Part shown: positions 47,501 through 55,873 of the stretch, piece by piece
How the letters are laid out: each line of letters opens with the position of its first letter
Numbering within the stretch: the stretch's first letter is position 1
Source: Cryomorphaceae bacterium
Lineage (GTDB): Bacteria; Bacteroidota; Bacteroidia; Flavobacteriales; Schleiferiaceae
Direction: 5' to 3'
Length of the DNA stretch: 64,000 bases
Assembly (NCBI GenBank): GCA_007116495.1
Contig: SKIJ01000055.1
Location: 43,037-107,036 of the forward strand
The notes under the pieces: generated by a model
Database searches by the model: none
What the model was told of the DNA's origin: nothing
What the model saw: the letters and a program-made list of their open reading frames with translations, nothing else
Made by a program: the position numbers and the translations under genes

Positions 47501-47907
47501 AGTGTTTGCCCATTGTGGTTAGTGCTCCAAGAATAGGAAGTGCCAGTAGGAAGTGTAAAGCGCAATGTATCGTTACTCTGTGGACAAAGACCTAACGTGC
47601 CTCCAAAATTGGGCTGTGTTGGTGCATCAACAACAACCTCAATAGAATCTGTAATACTGCCGCAATTATTTGTTATGGTAACAGTATAAACACCTGTCTG
47701 GGTAACCGTGATGGTTTGTGTTTGCTGTCCTGTACTCCACAAAAAAGAAGCCCCTGAGTTCGCTCCAGGGTTGAGGATTACACTACTACCCTGACATATG
47801 CGAATAAATGACCCTAAATCTGACGTAGGAAGACACTCTGGATCTTGAGCATGCACCCCAAATATCCCAACACTAAGTGCAAACAACAAAACAAAACGCT
47901 TACCCAT
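44575..47907 (-). CDS. Giant Ig-like repeat protein, T9SS type B cargo (paralogue 2)
   Basis: A 1110-residue exported protein with signal peptide MGKRFVLLFALSVGIFGVHA. It is collinear with paralogue 1 over its whole length: both mature proteins begin PECLPTSDLGS, share PTQPNFGGTLGLCPQ and VLITGPP, and end in the type B sorting domain (PNAFTPDGDGINDFFEYGYD, IFSRWGKQVFY, WDGTYGGKPLQTGTYTYVI). The WSTG/SGxY/NxCG repeats with paired Cys are the same. The annotated frame one codon longer would start with GTG; ATG 47907 is preferred. It has its own promoter with the same TATATTTG box as the paralogue. Surface adhesion or matrix role inferred. Confidence 0.87.
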   Translation of the reverse strand: MGKRFVLLFALSVGIFGVHAQDPECLPTSDLGSFIRICQGSSVILNPGANSGASFLWSTGQQTQTITVTQTGVYTVTITNNCGSITDSIEVVVDAPTQPNFGGTLGLCPQSNDTLRFTLPTGTSYSWSTNHNGQTLEVTSPGSFWGSYTNACGTFSDTFDVVWSSVPVFDLGPDTFYCANGMFQLSVPENLGSVVWSNGSQQNNINATSTGTYWATITNSCGTYTDSIHITRVPNRQPNIPDTIGICGTDAVPVTAFTNLPPFTDVSWSNNSTGNSTSFNAAGDHYAVIDGPCINDTFHFHIMQVNALPSINLGDTIIACGEQVFDVGPQHVTTDIMWQDSSNGQTVMVNTTTLVTVTLSNACGSVSDQVMVYTLMPPDSVPLMDTLEICPHEIGSANVPGPPGDSLRYLWSTGDTTQNTTALQLGYLYLSVWNRCDSVYDSIYVDLTPQLSPFNLPNDTSYCDGDSLTLDGTDPNAEYSNSFSYRWYKDGERVASSAIYSITQTGQYTFFKTNGCDTIIDNINVTITPLPKPVMDSVINACFGDTVWLRPDTNGTYYSWSNRFVGSDQPVLQSGVYAVTVGNECDTIVDSVEVVYEMPFPFYSTVDSIVYCEGPIRIEAPIPNARYEWSDGSTEPFLDVTSSGKYWVKITNSCDTVVDTTTVLITGPPASVLGTSVVICQGNQLIIDAQNLGSSYMWSTGDTTRQITVDTAGIYSVYIENPCGSYVDSIEVVIVFPLNLNLGDDIIACVGDTVTVDTENEYSQYLWNTGETTQAIQIDTSGKYFVRVTNPCGFRVDTIEVTFLDVPVFELDSVFRCVDTESVNITAPTGLRYSYRWSNGDTTRSTNVSHIGAHWLTIDNGCFTYTDTFFLEEEYPLDVNISPDTLLCSGDYIDLQLDVPSRWRVRWNTGDTTRSIRVNKPGNYVGLVTNTCGEYFDTVRVRYDVPLDLDPIERLFCKGETYTHNLLYEYQRTVLWGDGDTSLVRDFEEEGLYPYQLTTVCGTFDQILDLTVDNCDCPFYVPNAFTPDGDGINDFFEYGYDCTIIDFSIRIFSRWGKQVFYTTDVYEFWDGTYGGKPLQTGTYTYVIELEYKKYGHSENKYLQGAVSIIR

Positions 47908-47953
47908 CACCCCACTTAATATCGTGTTAAACCCAAAAAATCAACATATTGTA

Positions 47954-47987
47954 CAAATATATGTTTTTTAAGCGAATCAATATCAAA
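47954..47987 (-). promoter_or_regulatory. Promoter of Ig-like cargo paralogue 2
   Basis: On the minus strand TTTG (47987-47984), 22 bases, TATATTTG (47961-47954); a second TTG at 47980-47978 gives 16-base spacing as in paralogue 1. The leader would be about 42 bases. Confidence 0.6.
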
Positions 47988-48033
47988 GGAATGATGTTTT
48001 TTTAATATCTAATTGTTAATAACGTTTAATAAC

Positions 48034-48987
48034 TCAAAAAAGCGATTTGGCTATCTCGACGATGTTTTTACTCCTTCCCATACTGTAAAAATGAAGTGCC
48101 GGTGCGTTGTGTTTCATAAGCTCTTCACCTTGCTTTATGGCCCACTCAATACCTATTTGCCTAACTTGATTATTGTCTTTGCATTTTAATACGCTAAACG
48201 CCAATTCGTCAGGGATATCCACATTAAACATAGTTGGAATAACACTTAGCTGACGTTTTGTACTGAGTGGTTTTATACCGGGAACAATGGGAACATTTAT
48301 ACCGGCAGCATTGCACTTATCTACAAAATCAAAATATACTTGATTGTCAAAAAACATTTGCGTTACGATGTAGTCTGCACCGGCGTCAATTTTTTCTTTT
48401 AAGTACTTAATATCAACATTGATGCTTGGTGACTCAAAATGCTTTTCTGGATACCCTGAAACCCCAATGCAAAAATTTGTTTGATGTTTGTTTTCGAGTT
48501 CTTCATCTATATAAATGCCTTGGTTTAGGTTGTTGATTTGTTTGACCATATCAACTGCAAACGCATTTCCCTCTTCTTCAGGAGAGAAGTAACGTTCACC
48601 CTTCAACGAATCACCTCTTAGTGCCAATACGTTTTTTATTCCCAAAAAATCAAGCTCGATGAGCGCATTTTCAGTGTCTTCTTTGGTAAACCCACCACAT
48701 AAAAGGTGCGGAACTGTGTCAATTTTGTATTTGGCTTGAATTGCTGCACACAAGCCTATTGTACCGGGCCGCTTTCTAATGGTTTTTTTCTTTAACAAAC
48801 CATTACCCATCGGCTTTAAAATTGTTTCTTCACGGTGATAAGTGACATTGATATATGCGGGATTAAAATCCATTAACGGATCTATGTTCTCGTATACTTT
48901 ATCAATTGCGTCACCTTTTAGCGGTGGTAGAATTTCAAAACTGAACAATGTCTGTTCAGTATTTCGTAGTTTCTCTGCAATGTTCAT
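48034..48987 (-). CDS. metF: 5,10-methylenetetrahydrofolate reductase
   Basis: Reduces methylene-THF to methyl-THF for methionine synthesis; FAD enzyme with a TIM barrel, 317 residues. Motifs: LFSFEILPPLKGD (active-site Glu in SFEILPP), YINVTYHRE, HLLCGGFTKEDTENALIELDFLG, NVLALRGDS (FAD site), GVSGYPEKHFESPS and VTQMFFDNQVYFDFV. It stands alone on the minus strand and links functionally to GlyA, which makes methylene-THF and is encoded 2.5 kb away. No riboswitch was recognised upstream. Confidence 0.93.
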   Translation of the reverse strand: MNIAEKLRNTEQTLFSFEILPPLKGDAIDKVYENIDPLMDFNPAYINVTYHREETILKPMGNGLLKKKTIRKRPGTIGLCAAIQAKYKIDTVPHLLCGGFTKEDTENALIELDFLGIKNVLALRGDSLKGERYFSPEEEGNAFAVDMVKQINNLNQGIYIDEELENKHQTNFCIGVSGYPEKHFESPSINVDIKYLKEKIDAGADYIVTQMFFDNQVYFDFVDKCNAAGINVPIVPGIKPLSTKRQLSVIPTMFNVDIPDELAFSVLKCKDNNQVRQIGIEWAIKQGEELMKHNAPALHFYSMGRSKNIVEIAKSLF

Positions 48988-49201
48988 TACTTTTTTTATT
49001 TTTCAAATAACCCTTTAGGCTTTAAAACGTTTTTGCTCATCGGAGCTTTAAGCTGTAATTTATTTAGTCCAGTCTATTCGACAAGACTTTAACACTATCA
49101 GTAACCATTAAAATCCATTTAGGTGACCTTGGCGAAAATCCTGTAAACGTACACTAAAAAAGAGAGGTTTCAAGCTACAAAACCTGCCAACAGGCACACT
49201 C

Positions 49202-49708
49202 CTACACCAAATAAACTCTTTCTACCCCATTCAGTTCAACCCTAACATGCTCGTGCGAGGATGTCGACAATCTCAAACCAACAACGTTAGCCAAAATAGG
49301 GAAACGTTTATGGGAGCGATCGACCAAAACTGTCACCGTCAATTTTGATATTTCGTGCTTGAGTAATGGAGCAGCTGCATAAGTCAATGTCTTTCCTGAA
49401 TTGAGAACATCATCGACCAAAACAAGAGCTGTATTTGATAAAACACCAAAATCAAGACCTTCATAGCGAGCATCTTGCAACCACGGCTGACGTTTTTTCA
49501 AATCCACAACAACGCGCTTTACATCTATCGATGAAATAGACTCAAGCTTGTCCGCCAACCGATTCATTAAATCTTCTCCTCTACCGATGATTCCAGCCAT
49601 TACCAATTCCCGATGGTCGTGATGATTCTCATATATCTGCCACGCCATTCGCACCAAGGATCGTTCAATTCTAGGCGCGTCCATTATCAAACTTGCTGAC
49701 GGTTCCAT
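49202..49708 (-). CDS. PyrR-like phosphoribosyltransferase
   Basis: A 168-residue type I phosphoribosyltransferase. The PRPP loop is ALVLVDDVLNSGKTL (DD with following GKT), and the early motif LVMAGIIGRGEDLMNRLADKL fits the PyrR/uracil-PRTase group. PyrR proteins regulate pyrimidine genes or make UMP, but no pyr genes lie nearby and the exact substrate is open. It starts three bases after the lipoprotein gene and is the last gene of the fahA unit. An internal ATG at codon 9 is an alternative start. Confidence 0.75.
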   Translation of the reverse strand: MEPSASLIMDAPRIERSLVRMAWQIYENHHDHRELVMAGIIGRGEDLMNRLADKLESISSIDVKRVVVDLKKRQPWLQDARYEGLDFGVLSNTALVLVDDVLNSGKTLTYAAAPLLKHEISKLTVTVLVDRSHKRFPILANVVGLRLSTSSHEHVRVELNGVERVYLV

Positions 49709-49711
49709 GTA

Positions 49712-50188
49712 CTATAATTTAGTGAATTCAAATTGAACTTGAACATCTTCGCCAACTGCGGGAATCGCAATGATATTCGGACTAAGATTGTCCGTACCAC
49801 ATCGACCACAGTCTTCTTGAGTTATACTGTAAATCACGCGCCCCTGTGCTGTATTGATTTGTACATCGCGCTCAATACGTGTGTTGCATTTCCCTTCGGT
49901 GTAGTAACTGATCAAGTCGTAGGTTTCAAAGTCAACGTCCAAACTATCACCAATTGCACATGCTGCCGTTCGCTTAGGGAAAAAGTTGAGAAACTGAGCT
50001 CTAGACCGCATATGAATTCCTTCCGATGCTTGTCTTGCCGGGGCTGAACCGTAACACCGACTCAACTCAACTTCAAACGCGAAGCTACCCGAAGTTTGTT
50101 TTTCAACACCCTCAAAATCACAACTTCCACAAGAAGTGAGCATAGCCATTGTTATAACAATAGCTATGCGTGTATAAAGGCTAATCAT
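49712..50188 (-). CDS. Cys-rich lipoprotein of unknown function
   Basis: A 158-residue lipoprotein. From ATG 50188 the protein begins MISLYTRIAIVITMAMLTSC, a short signal sequence with lipobox LTSC. The longer frame would start with TTG at 50224 and spoil the signal peptide. The mature part has six further Cys (SCDF, RCYG, AACAIG, KCNT, DCGRCG), probably as disulfides. No family recognised. It overlaps the fahA stop by eight bases and precedes the phosphoribosyltransferase by three, so it belongs to this transcript although no functional link is evident. Confidence 0.65.
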   Translation of the reverse strand: MISLYTRIAIVITMAMLTSCGSCDFEGVEKQTSGSFAFEVELSRCYGSAPARQASEGIHMRSRAQFLNFFPKRTAACAIGDSLDVDFETYDLISYYTEGKCNTRIERDVQINTAQGRVIYSITQEDCGRCGTDNLSPNIIAIPAVGEDVQVQFEFTKL

Positions 50189-51458
50189 CGATTGCAGGTA
50201 AAATTTTTGACCTAACCTCTCCAAACCCTAAACGGAATCCATCGCGTTCACAGTGTGCTTTCATGATAACGGTATCGTTGTCGAGAATGAATTTGCGCTC
50301 ACTACCATCGTTTAACTGTAAGGGTTTGGTTCCCTTCCAAGCCAATTCAAGCATGGATCCGTAGGCGTCTTCCGTTGGTCCTGAAATGGTTCCGGACGCC
50401 ATCATATCTCCGGCACTTACATTGCATCCATTAACCGTGTGGTGCGCCAACTGCTGCGCCATGCTCCAATAAAGGTATTTAAAGTTGCTTTTTGCGACGG
50501 TTGTTGGTTCGGTTTGTTCGGGTTGAATTTGCACTTCCAATGCAATATCAAAGGCACTTGGCTTGTTTGTTTGGATATACGGAAGTGGCTCGGGCTGTTG
50601 TTTGGGGCCTTCGCATCGAAACAGCTCCAAAGCCTCCATCGTAACCACCCAAGGCGATATCGATGAACCAAAGTTTTTGCCTAAAAAAGGCCCCAAAGGC
50701 ACGTATTCCCATTTCTGAATATCTCGCGCAGACCAGTCGTTAAACACAACCATTCCGAAGATATAATCTTCCGCTTCTTCTACCTTTATTCGATGTCCAA
50801 GTGGCTTACCCTCCGTAGTGATAAACGCCATTTCCAACTCAAAATCCATCATCTTGCTGGGACCGAATGCAGGCACTTCCGCATCAGCCGTCAGCTGCTG
50901 ACCTTTTGGCCTGTGAATATCCTCACCGGAAACCACAATGGACGACGCTCGACCGTGATAGCCAACCGGTATGTGCAGCCAATTGGGCATTAAGGCATTA
51001 TCTTTCCCACGAAACATGATTCCAACATTTGTAGCGTGCTCCTTTGAAGAGTAGAAATCAGTGTAATCCTGAACAAAAACCGGCATCATCAATTGCACAT
51101 CATCCACTGAGCTGAAGATTTCTTTGTGGTGCTCATCTCTATCGCGAAGCGTTGCGTTATCCTTTGAAAACAAAGCAATCATTTTGCTTCGCCAGGCACG
51201 ATGCACATCTTTACCCAACGAAATAAAGTCATTGAGGGCATCTTGCATGAATACATCATCGGGTAATTTGAGATCATCAAAATAACCAAGTTGGTGAAGT
51301 GCATTGAGGTCTATGACGGAATCGCCAATGCGCGTACCGCAGGTAACTGTTTCACTTGTAGTGGAAAATACACCCAATGGCAGATTAAAAAGTGGAAAAT
51401 CACTGTTTTTGGGCACATTTACCCAACTCTCTAATTCTTTTGCTTGTTGTAATGTCAT
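50181..51458 (-). CDS. fahA: Fumarylacetoacetase
   Basis: The last step of tyrosine/phenylalanine breakdown, hydrolysing fumarylacetoacetate to fumarate and acetoacetate. The protein has 425 residues, full length. The N-terminal SH3-like domain contains DFPLFNLPLGVFST. The C-terminal FAH fold has metal and active-site motifs VGYHGRASSIV, the segment MDFELEMAFITTEG (two metal-binding acidic residues), FNDWSARDIQKWEYVPLGPFLGKNF and SGTISGPTEDAYGSMLEL. Homogentisate dioxygenase is not in the window. It is first in a three-gene minus-strand unit and divergent from glyA. Confidence 0.93.
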   Translation of the reverse strand: MTLQQAKELESWVNVPKNSDFPLFNLPLGVFSTTSETVTCGTRIGDSVIDLNALHQLGYFDDLKLPDDVFMQDALNDFISLGKDVHRAWRSKMIALFSKDNATLRDRDEHHKEIFSSVDDVQLMMPVFVQDYTDFYSSKEHATNVGIMFRGKDNALMPNWLHIPVGYHGRASSIVVSGEDIHRPKGQQLTADAEVPAFGPSKMMDFELEMAFITTEGKPLGHRIKVEEAEDYIFGMVVFNDWSARDIQKWEYVPLGPFLGKNFGSSISPWVVTMEALELFRCEGPKQQPEPLPYIQTNKPSAFDIALEVQIQPEQTEPTTVAKSNFKYLYWSMAQQLAHHTVNGCNVSAGDMMASGTISGPTEDAYGSMLELAWKGTKPLQLNDGSERKFILDNDTVIMKAHCERDGFRLGFGEVRSKILPAIDD

Positions 51459-51482
51459 TGCTTTCTATTTTTGGCAAAATTA
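51444..51482. promoter_or_regulatory. Divergent promoters of glyA and fahA
   Basis: Plus strand, for glyA: TTG (51444-51446), 19 bases, TATTTTTG (51466-51473), a full consensus with a leader of about 50 bases. Minus strand, for fahA: TAATTTTG at 51482-51475, without a clear -33. The minus-strand 13-mer TTTGCTAATTTTG (51487-51475) recurs exactly at the zinc-peptidase promoter near 55800. Confidence 0.65.
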
Positions 51483-51530
51483 GCAAACACATCGCAGGGT
51501 AAACCTAAAAACGTTTAAAGAGTTAAAAAA

Positions 51531-52808
51531 ATGGAGAGAGATCACGAAATTTTCGAACTTATAGCACGCGAAGAGGAACGTCAAACGATAGGAATTGAGC
51601 TCATTGCTTCAGAAAACTACACCAGCAAACAGGTTATGGAAGCCATGGGTTCTGTACTCACCAACAAATACGCCGAAGGATTTCCCGGCAAACGCTATTA
51701 TGGCGGCTGTGAAATTGTTGATGAAGTAGAAACGTTGGCAATAGAACGGGCAAAAGAACTGTTTGGAGCCGAATATGCAAATGTGCAACCGCATTCCGGC
51801 TCACAGGCAAATGCAGCAGTCTACCTCGCTTTGCTAAAGCCCGGTGACAAAATTATGGGATTTGATCTTTCTCATGGCGGGCACCTCACCCACGGCTCTC
51901 CGGTTAGTTTCTCCGGAAAGACCTATCAGAGCAGCTTTTATGGCGTTGAAAAGGAAGATGGCTTAATAAACTACGATGTGGTAAGAGAACGCGTGCTTGA
52001 GGAAAAACCCCGATTACTCATATGTGGGGCATCCGCTTACTCACGTGACATTGATTTTAAGCGATTTAGAGAAATTGCCGACGAAGCCGGAGCGCTTCTC
52101 ATGGCAGACATTTCTCATCCTGCCGGATTAATTTCCAAAGGACTACTCAACGACCCACTACCCCATTGTCATGTTGTAACGAGCACAACACACAAAACCC
52201 TTCGTGGCCCGAGAGGTGGCATCATCCTTATGGGTAAAGATTTTGAAAACCCTATGGGACTAAAAACCCCAAAAGGCCAGGTAAAAATGATGTCTGCAGT
52301 ACTCGATGGCGCCGTGTTCCCCGGCATTCAGGGAGGCCCTCTCGAACACGTCATAGCGGGTAAAGCCGTGGCTTTTGGACAAGCACTTACAGATTCGTTT
52401 TTTAACTACCAATTGCAAACGCAAAAAAATGCCCGTCGATTGGCCGAAAAGCTCATCGAAAAAGATTACAACATCATCAGTGGCGGAACTGATAATCACT
52501 GTATTTTAATTGATTTAAGAAACAAAGACATCACAGGAAAAGCGGCTGAAGCAGCCCTCGGCGAAGTCGATATTACCGTCAATAAAAACATGGTTCCGTT
52601 TGACGACAAAAGCCCTTTTGTAACCAGCGGTATACGCATTGGCACACCGGCCATTACAACACGTGGGTTAGTAGAAGATGATATGGATGTTGTAGCTGAA
52701 TTCATTGACCGCTGCCTTGTTAACCTCGAAAACACTGCAGAAACAGAACGCATTCGAAATGAGGTTAATGTATTAATGCGTAAGTTTCCACTATTCAAAG
52801 GCGAATAA
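51531..52808 (+). CDS. glyA: Serine hydroxymethyltransferase
   Basis: Converts serine and THF to glycine and methylene-THF; 425 residues, PLP fold type I. The PLP lysine is Lys222 in [15 protein letters not shown]. Other motifs are [70 protein letters not shown] and [11 protein letters not shown]. It provides one-carbon units, also to MetF. The start is ATG 51531 after the purine-rich run AGTTAAAAAA. mpl follows after 23 bases. Confidence 0.95.
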   Translation: MERDHEIFELIAREEERQTIGIELIASENYTSKQVMEAMGSVLTNKYAEGFPGKRYYGGCEIVDEVETLAIERAKELFGAEYANVQPHSGSQANAAVYLALLKPGDKIMGFDLSHGGHLTHGSPVSFSGKTYQSSFYGVEKEDGLINYDVVRERVLEEKPRLLICGASAYSRDIDFKRFREIADEAGALLMADISHPAGLISKGLLNDPLPHCHVVTSTTHKTLRGPRGGIILMGKDFENPMGLKTPKGQVKMMSAVLDGAVFPGIQGGPLEHVIAGKAVAFGQALTDSFFNYQLQTQKNARRLAEKLIEKDYNIISGGTDNHCILIDLRNKDITGKAAEAALGEVDITVNKNMVPFDDKSPFVTSGIRIGTPAITTRGLVEDDMDVVAEFIDRCLVNLENTAETERIRNEVNVLMRKFPLFKGE

Positions 52809-52831
52809 AAAAACCTCCACAATCAACCGTT

Positions 52832-54199
52832 TTGAGAATACACTTGATAGCTTTAGGTGGCAGCGCCATGCACAACTTAGCACTGGCACTTCACGACCAA
52901 GGACATACCGTAACTGGCTCAGATGACGAGATTTTTGAACCCTCTCGTACGCGTTTAAAACGCGCCGGTTTGCTTCCTGAAAAAGAAGGCTGGAACCCGG
53001 CAACTATTTCCGAAGATATTGATATTGTTATACTTGGCATGCATGCTCGTAAAAACAACCCCGAACTCAAAAGAGCTCAGGATCTCGGACTAAAAATACT
53101 ATCATATCCAGAATACATCTACGAAGCATCTAAAGACAAAACGCGCGTAGTTATCGGGGGAAGTCATGGTAAAACCACCATTACCTCAATGATTTTACAC
53201 GTTTGTCATTATCACAATGTTGAGATCGATTACCTCGTTGGAGCTCAACTTGAAGGTTTTGACCGTATGGTTCATCTTACCAGTGAAAATGAATTTATCT
53301 TGATTGAAGGCGACGAGTATTTATCCTCTCCTATTGATCGCAGACCAAAATTTCACTTGTACAAGCCAAACATCGCACTAATCAGTGGCATCGCATGGGA
53401 TCACATCAACGTATTCCCTACCGAATCCGACTACGTTGACCAATTCGCCGCGTTTTTAAACACCATTGAACCGGGTGGAGCACTCATCTACTTCTCTGAA
53501 GACGAGACGTTACACAAACTTGTGCGTGACGGAAAATTCTTTTTCAAGCAATTTCCCTACACGACTCCTTCTTGGCATCTTGAAGACGAACAAATCCATA
53601 TTGAGTTTCCCGAGTACGACGTACCAATTCAGGTATTTGGTGAACACAACGTTTCAAATATTGAAGGCGCTCGATTGATCTGTAACCAAATTGGTATTCA
53701 AAATGACGATTTCTACGAAGCAATTTCCGAATTTAAAGGAGCGCAACGGCGTATGCAATTGATTCACACATCCGGCCTGGACCGTGTGTATCTCGACTTT
53801 GCCCACGCTCCAAGTAAAGTAAAAGCTACAGCTCGGGCGCTTCGGGAAAGGTTTCCTAGTCACCACGTGATGGTTGCACTAGAGCTCCACACCTTTAGTT
53901 CACTCAATCCCGATTTCCTTCCGCAGTACAAAGGTGCTTTATCGGATTCTGACGAGGCGTGGGTTTTCTTCAACCCTGAAGCCGTAGCGCACAAAAAATT
54001 ACCGCCACTTTCGATTACAGACGTTCAGGAGTCCTTTGGGCAAGACGTTAGAGTGTTCACCAATCCTGAACTGTTGTTTTCTGATATACACCACCACACC
54101 TCCGACATAGAAAAGCCGGTGGTATTGGTGATAATGAGCAGCGGAAATTTTGCAGGAACCGATTTAAAAACAGTTACTGCGCGCTCGGAGGAAGCGTAG
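52832..54199 (+). CDS. mpl: UDP-N-acetylmuramate:L-Ala-gamma-D-Glu-meso-DAP ligase
   Basis: A 455-residue Mur ligase that re-attaches recovered murein tripeptide to UDP-MurNAc (peptidoglycan recycling). N-terminal Rossmann domain: RIHLIALGGSAMHNLALALHDQGHTVTGSDDE, the Mpl-specific GGSAM form. ATP site: VVIGGSHGKTTITSM. Further motifs: IEGDEYLSSPIDRRPKF, SGIAWDHINVFP and HNVSNIEGA. The start is TTG 52832: the frame is open upstream but contains no ATG or GTG, and the family N terminus begins exactly here. It follows glyA closely, probably co-transcribed. The 3' end overlaps the convergent SDR gene by 26 bases. Confidence 0.9.
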   Translation: MRIHLIALGGSAMHNLALALHDQGHTVTGSDDEIFEPSRTRLKRAGLLPEKEGWNPATISEDIDIVILGMHARKNNPELKRAQDLGLKILSYPEYIYEASKDKTRVVIGGSHGKTTITSMILHVCHYHNVEIDYLVGAQLEGFDRMVHLTSENEFILIEGDEYLSSPIDRRPKFHLYKPNIALISGIAWDHINVFPTESDYVDQFAAFLNTIEPGGALIYFSEDETLHKLVRDGKFFFKQFPYTTPSWHLEDEQIHIEFPEYDVPIQVFGEHNVSNIEGARLICNQIGIQNDDFYEAISEFKGAQRRMQLIHTSGLDRVYLDFAHAPSKVKATARALRERFPSHHVMVALELHTFSSLNPDFLPQYKGALSDSDEAWVFFNPEAVAHKKLPPLSITDVQESFGQDVRVFTNPELLFSDIHHHTSDIEKPVVLVIMSSGNFAGTDLKTVTARSEEA

Positions 54200-54884
54200 G
54201 TCTTACCTCAATTTTAGATGGCAGCGCTCTCGGATTCAATTTTGCCAGATTGACAATCATTTCACCGATATCCTCCGGCTGAATCTTCCAAGCATCTTGG
54301 TCATTAGGGGTATGGCCGTTGAAATGCGAGGTTACAGAACCCGGCATGATGGTCGTAACGCGAATTCCGTATTGGCGTAAATCGAGCATGATGCTTTGAG
54401 TAAAACCTACCACACCAAATTTAGATGCATTGTAAGCACTGCCCTTTGCAAAGAAATTTGTCCCTGCCAAACTCGCAATTGAAATAAAGTATCCTTTGGT
54501 TTCTTTGAGCGCTTCCCAACTTGCCTTGGCACTGTTAAAAACACCCGTTAGGTTTGTATCGATGAGTTCTTTCCACTTTTCAGGATCCATATCCTGAATG
54601 GAGGAAAAGTAGCCTAAGCCCGCATTGGCAACAAACAAATCCAATTGACCAAAATGACTGATGCACTTTTCAACGCTATTGACCTGTGCACTCAATTTAC
54701 GCACATCTGATTCAACGCCAAAAGCAGAGCCATTGCGAATGCTATTGAGCTTTTCAGCTGCCTGCTCAGCACTCTTTTGATTTCGTCCGGTTATACAAAC
54801 ATTGTAGCCGTCTTTCACAAGAACTTGTGCAATACCGAAACCAATGCCCTTCGTTCCTCCAGTTATCAATGCCGTTTTCTTCAT
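54174..54884 (-). CDS. Short-chain dehydrogenase/reductase
   Basis: A 236-residue classical SDR. Cofactor motif TGGTKGIGFG, structural motif NAGLG and catalytic Ser-Tyr-Lys in ISIASLAG and YNASKFG. The Arg in ITGRNQ after the second strand suggests NADPH. It resembles FabG/sepiapterin-type reductases, but the substrate cannot be assigned. It stands alone on the minus strand, and its last 26 bases overlap mpl. Confidence 0.88.
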   Translation of the reverse strand: MKKTALITGGTKGIGFGIAQVLVKDGYNVCITGRNQKSAEQAAEKLNSIRNGSAFGVESDVRKLSAQVNSVEKCISHFGQLDLFVANAGLGYFSSIQDMDPEKWKELIDTNLTGVFNSAKASWEALKETKGYFISIASLAGTNFFAKGSAYNASKFGVVGFTQSIMLDLRQYGIRVTTIMPGSVTSHFNGHTPNDQDAWKIQPEDIGEMIVNLAKLNPRALPSKIEVRPTLPPSAQ

Positions 54885-55005
54885 GGTATTTAGTGTTTAT
54901 TATTATAGAATACAAAAATAATTGCTGATGTTTTTCAATTAGATATGGATACATTATTCACGCTGTAAAGTTTAGGATATTGTCATTTATCCAAAACTAA
55001 TGGAC

Positions 55006-55045
55006 GTAAAAAACACCCCCACTTTTTTTTGCAAAGTGAGGGTGT
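55006..55045 (-). terminator. Rho-independent terminator of the zinc peptidase gene
   Basis: On the minus strand a 13-base stem (55045-55033 with 55025-55013) contains one U-G wobble that would be a C-A mismatch on the plus strand, followed by a run of T (55012-55008). It lies 40 bases past the zinc-peptidase stop. Confidence 0.8.
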
Positions 55046-55084
55046 AAGTTTGTCAAATGGTCGGCATTTTTTGCTGACAAAAGA

Positions 55085-55771
55085 TTAATCACGTGATGCA
55101 GCCAAAAGCAGAATGTAGTATGCCAATTGCGTTAATGATGCCAATGCAGCAACCAAATATGTATTAGCAGCCCATGTAAGTGCATCTTTAGCTTGAGATG
55201 TTTCTAACGTACCCGCAACACCACTCTTTTCTAGATAAACCAATGCGCGATCGCTGGCATCATATTCTACGGGCAATGTGACAAGCGTAAATGCAGTGAC
55301 AATGCTCTGCAAAATAATCATCACCCAAATGACAGTGGTGAAGGTAAACATGGTAGTCAACCCCATACCAAAGAGCATAAATATAAAAATGAAGCTCATG
55401 GCACGGGAACTAAAGCTCACAGCGGGCACCATTGCACTTCGAAACTCAAGCCACTTATAGGCTTGGGCGTGCTGTAACGCATGACCGCACTCGTGCGCAG
55501 CAACTGCGGCAGCAGCAACAGTTCGGCCGTTGTATACCTCCGGACTTAAATTAATGGTTTTGTTTTGAGGATTGTAATGATCGGTAAGCTTTCCCGGTGT
55601 AGACAGAACTTCAACATCGTGAATGCCATTGTCGTTCAACATACGGAGAGCAATTTCTCTACCGGACAGACCAGTTTGTAATGGAATTTCACTGTACTTT
55701 TTAAACTTAGACTTCAACCGATTTTGCACTAGAAAACCGACGAGCATAAAGGCGATAAGAATAATTATCAT
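55085..55771 (-). CDS. YugP-type membrane zinc metallopeptidase
   Basis: A 228-residue neutral zinc peptidase family protein. The N-terminal hydrophobic anchor MIIILIAFMLVGFLVQN is followed by a short domain and the zinc motif AAHECGHALQHAQAYKWLEFR (HEXXH). Two further membrane stretches follow (SFIFIFMLFGMGLTTMFTF and VIWVMIILQSIVTAFTLVTL), then VEYDASDRAL with the third zinc ligand region, and a C-terminal helix ending LAASRD. Function in membrane protein quality control is suspected but unproven. It is divergent from surE. Confidence 0.88.
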   Translation of the reverse strand: MIIILIAFMLVGFLVQNRLKSKFKKYSEIPLQTGLSGREIALRMLNDNGIHDVEVLSTPGKLTDHYNPQNKTINLSPEVYNGRTVAAAAVAAHECGHALQHAQAYKWLEFRSAMVPAVSFSSRAMSFIFIFMLFGMGLTTMFTFTTVIWVMIILQSIVTAFTLVTLPVEYDASDRALVYLEKSGVAGTLETSQAKDALTWAANTYLVAALASLTQLAYYILLLAASRD

Positions 55772-55799
55772 GATGATTTTTTGTTGAATTTATTGTGGA

Positions 55800-55859
55800 C
55801 AAAATTAGCAAATAATGTGCCGCTGAAGGCATATAAACGCGCATGCAATCGTAGTTTTG
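55800..55859. promoter_or_regulatory. Divergent -7 boxes of zinc peptidase and surE
   Basis: Minus strand: TAATTTTG at 55807-55800, within the 13-mer TTTGCTAATTTTG also seen at fahA. Plus strand: TAGTTTTG at 55852-55859, 15 bases before the surE ATG at 55874. Neither has a well-placed TTG. The plus-strand box lies inside the longer possible surE frame and argues for the downstream start. Confidence 0.5.
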
Positions 55860-55873
55860 TGAAAAAGTTATAC

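Noticed and set aside
48988..49201. tRNA or small RNA gene between metF and the phosphoribosyltransferase
   Set aside because: No T-loop or cloverleaf pairing and no promoter/terminator pair was seen.
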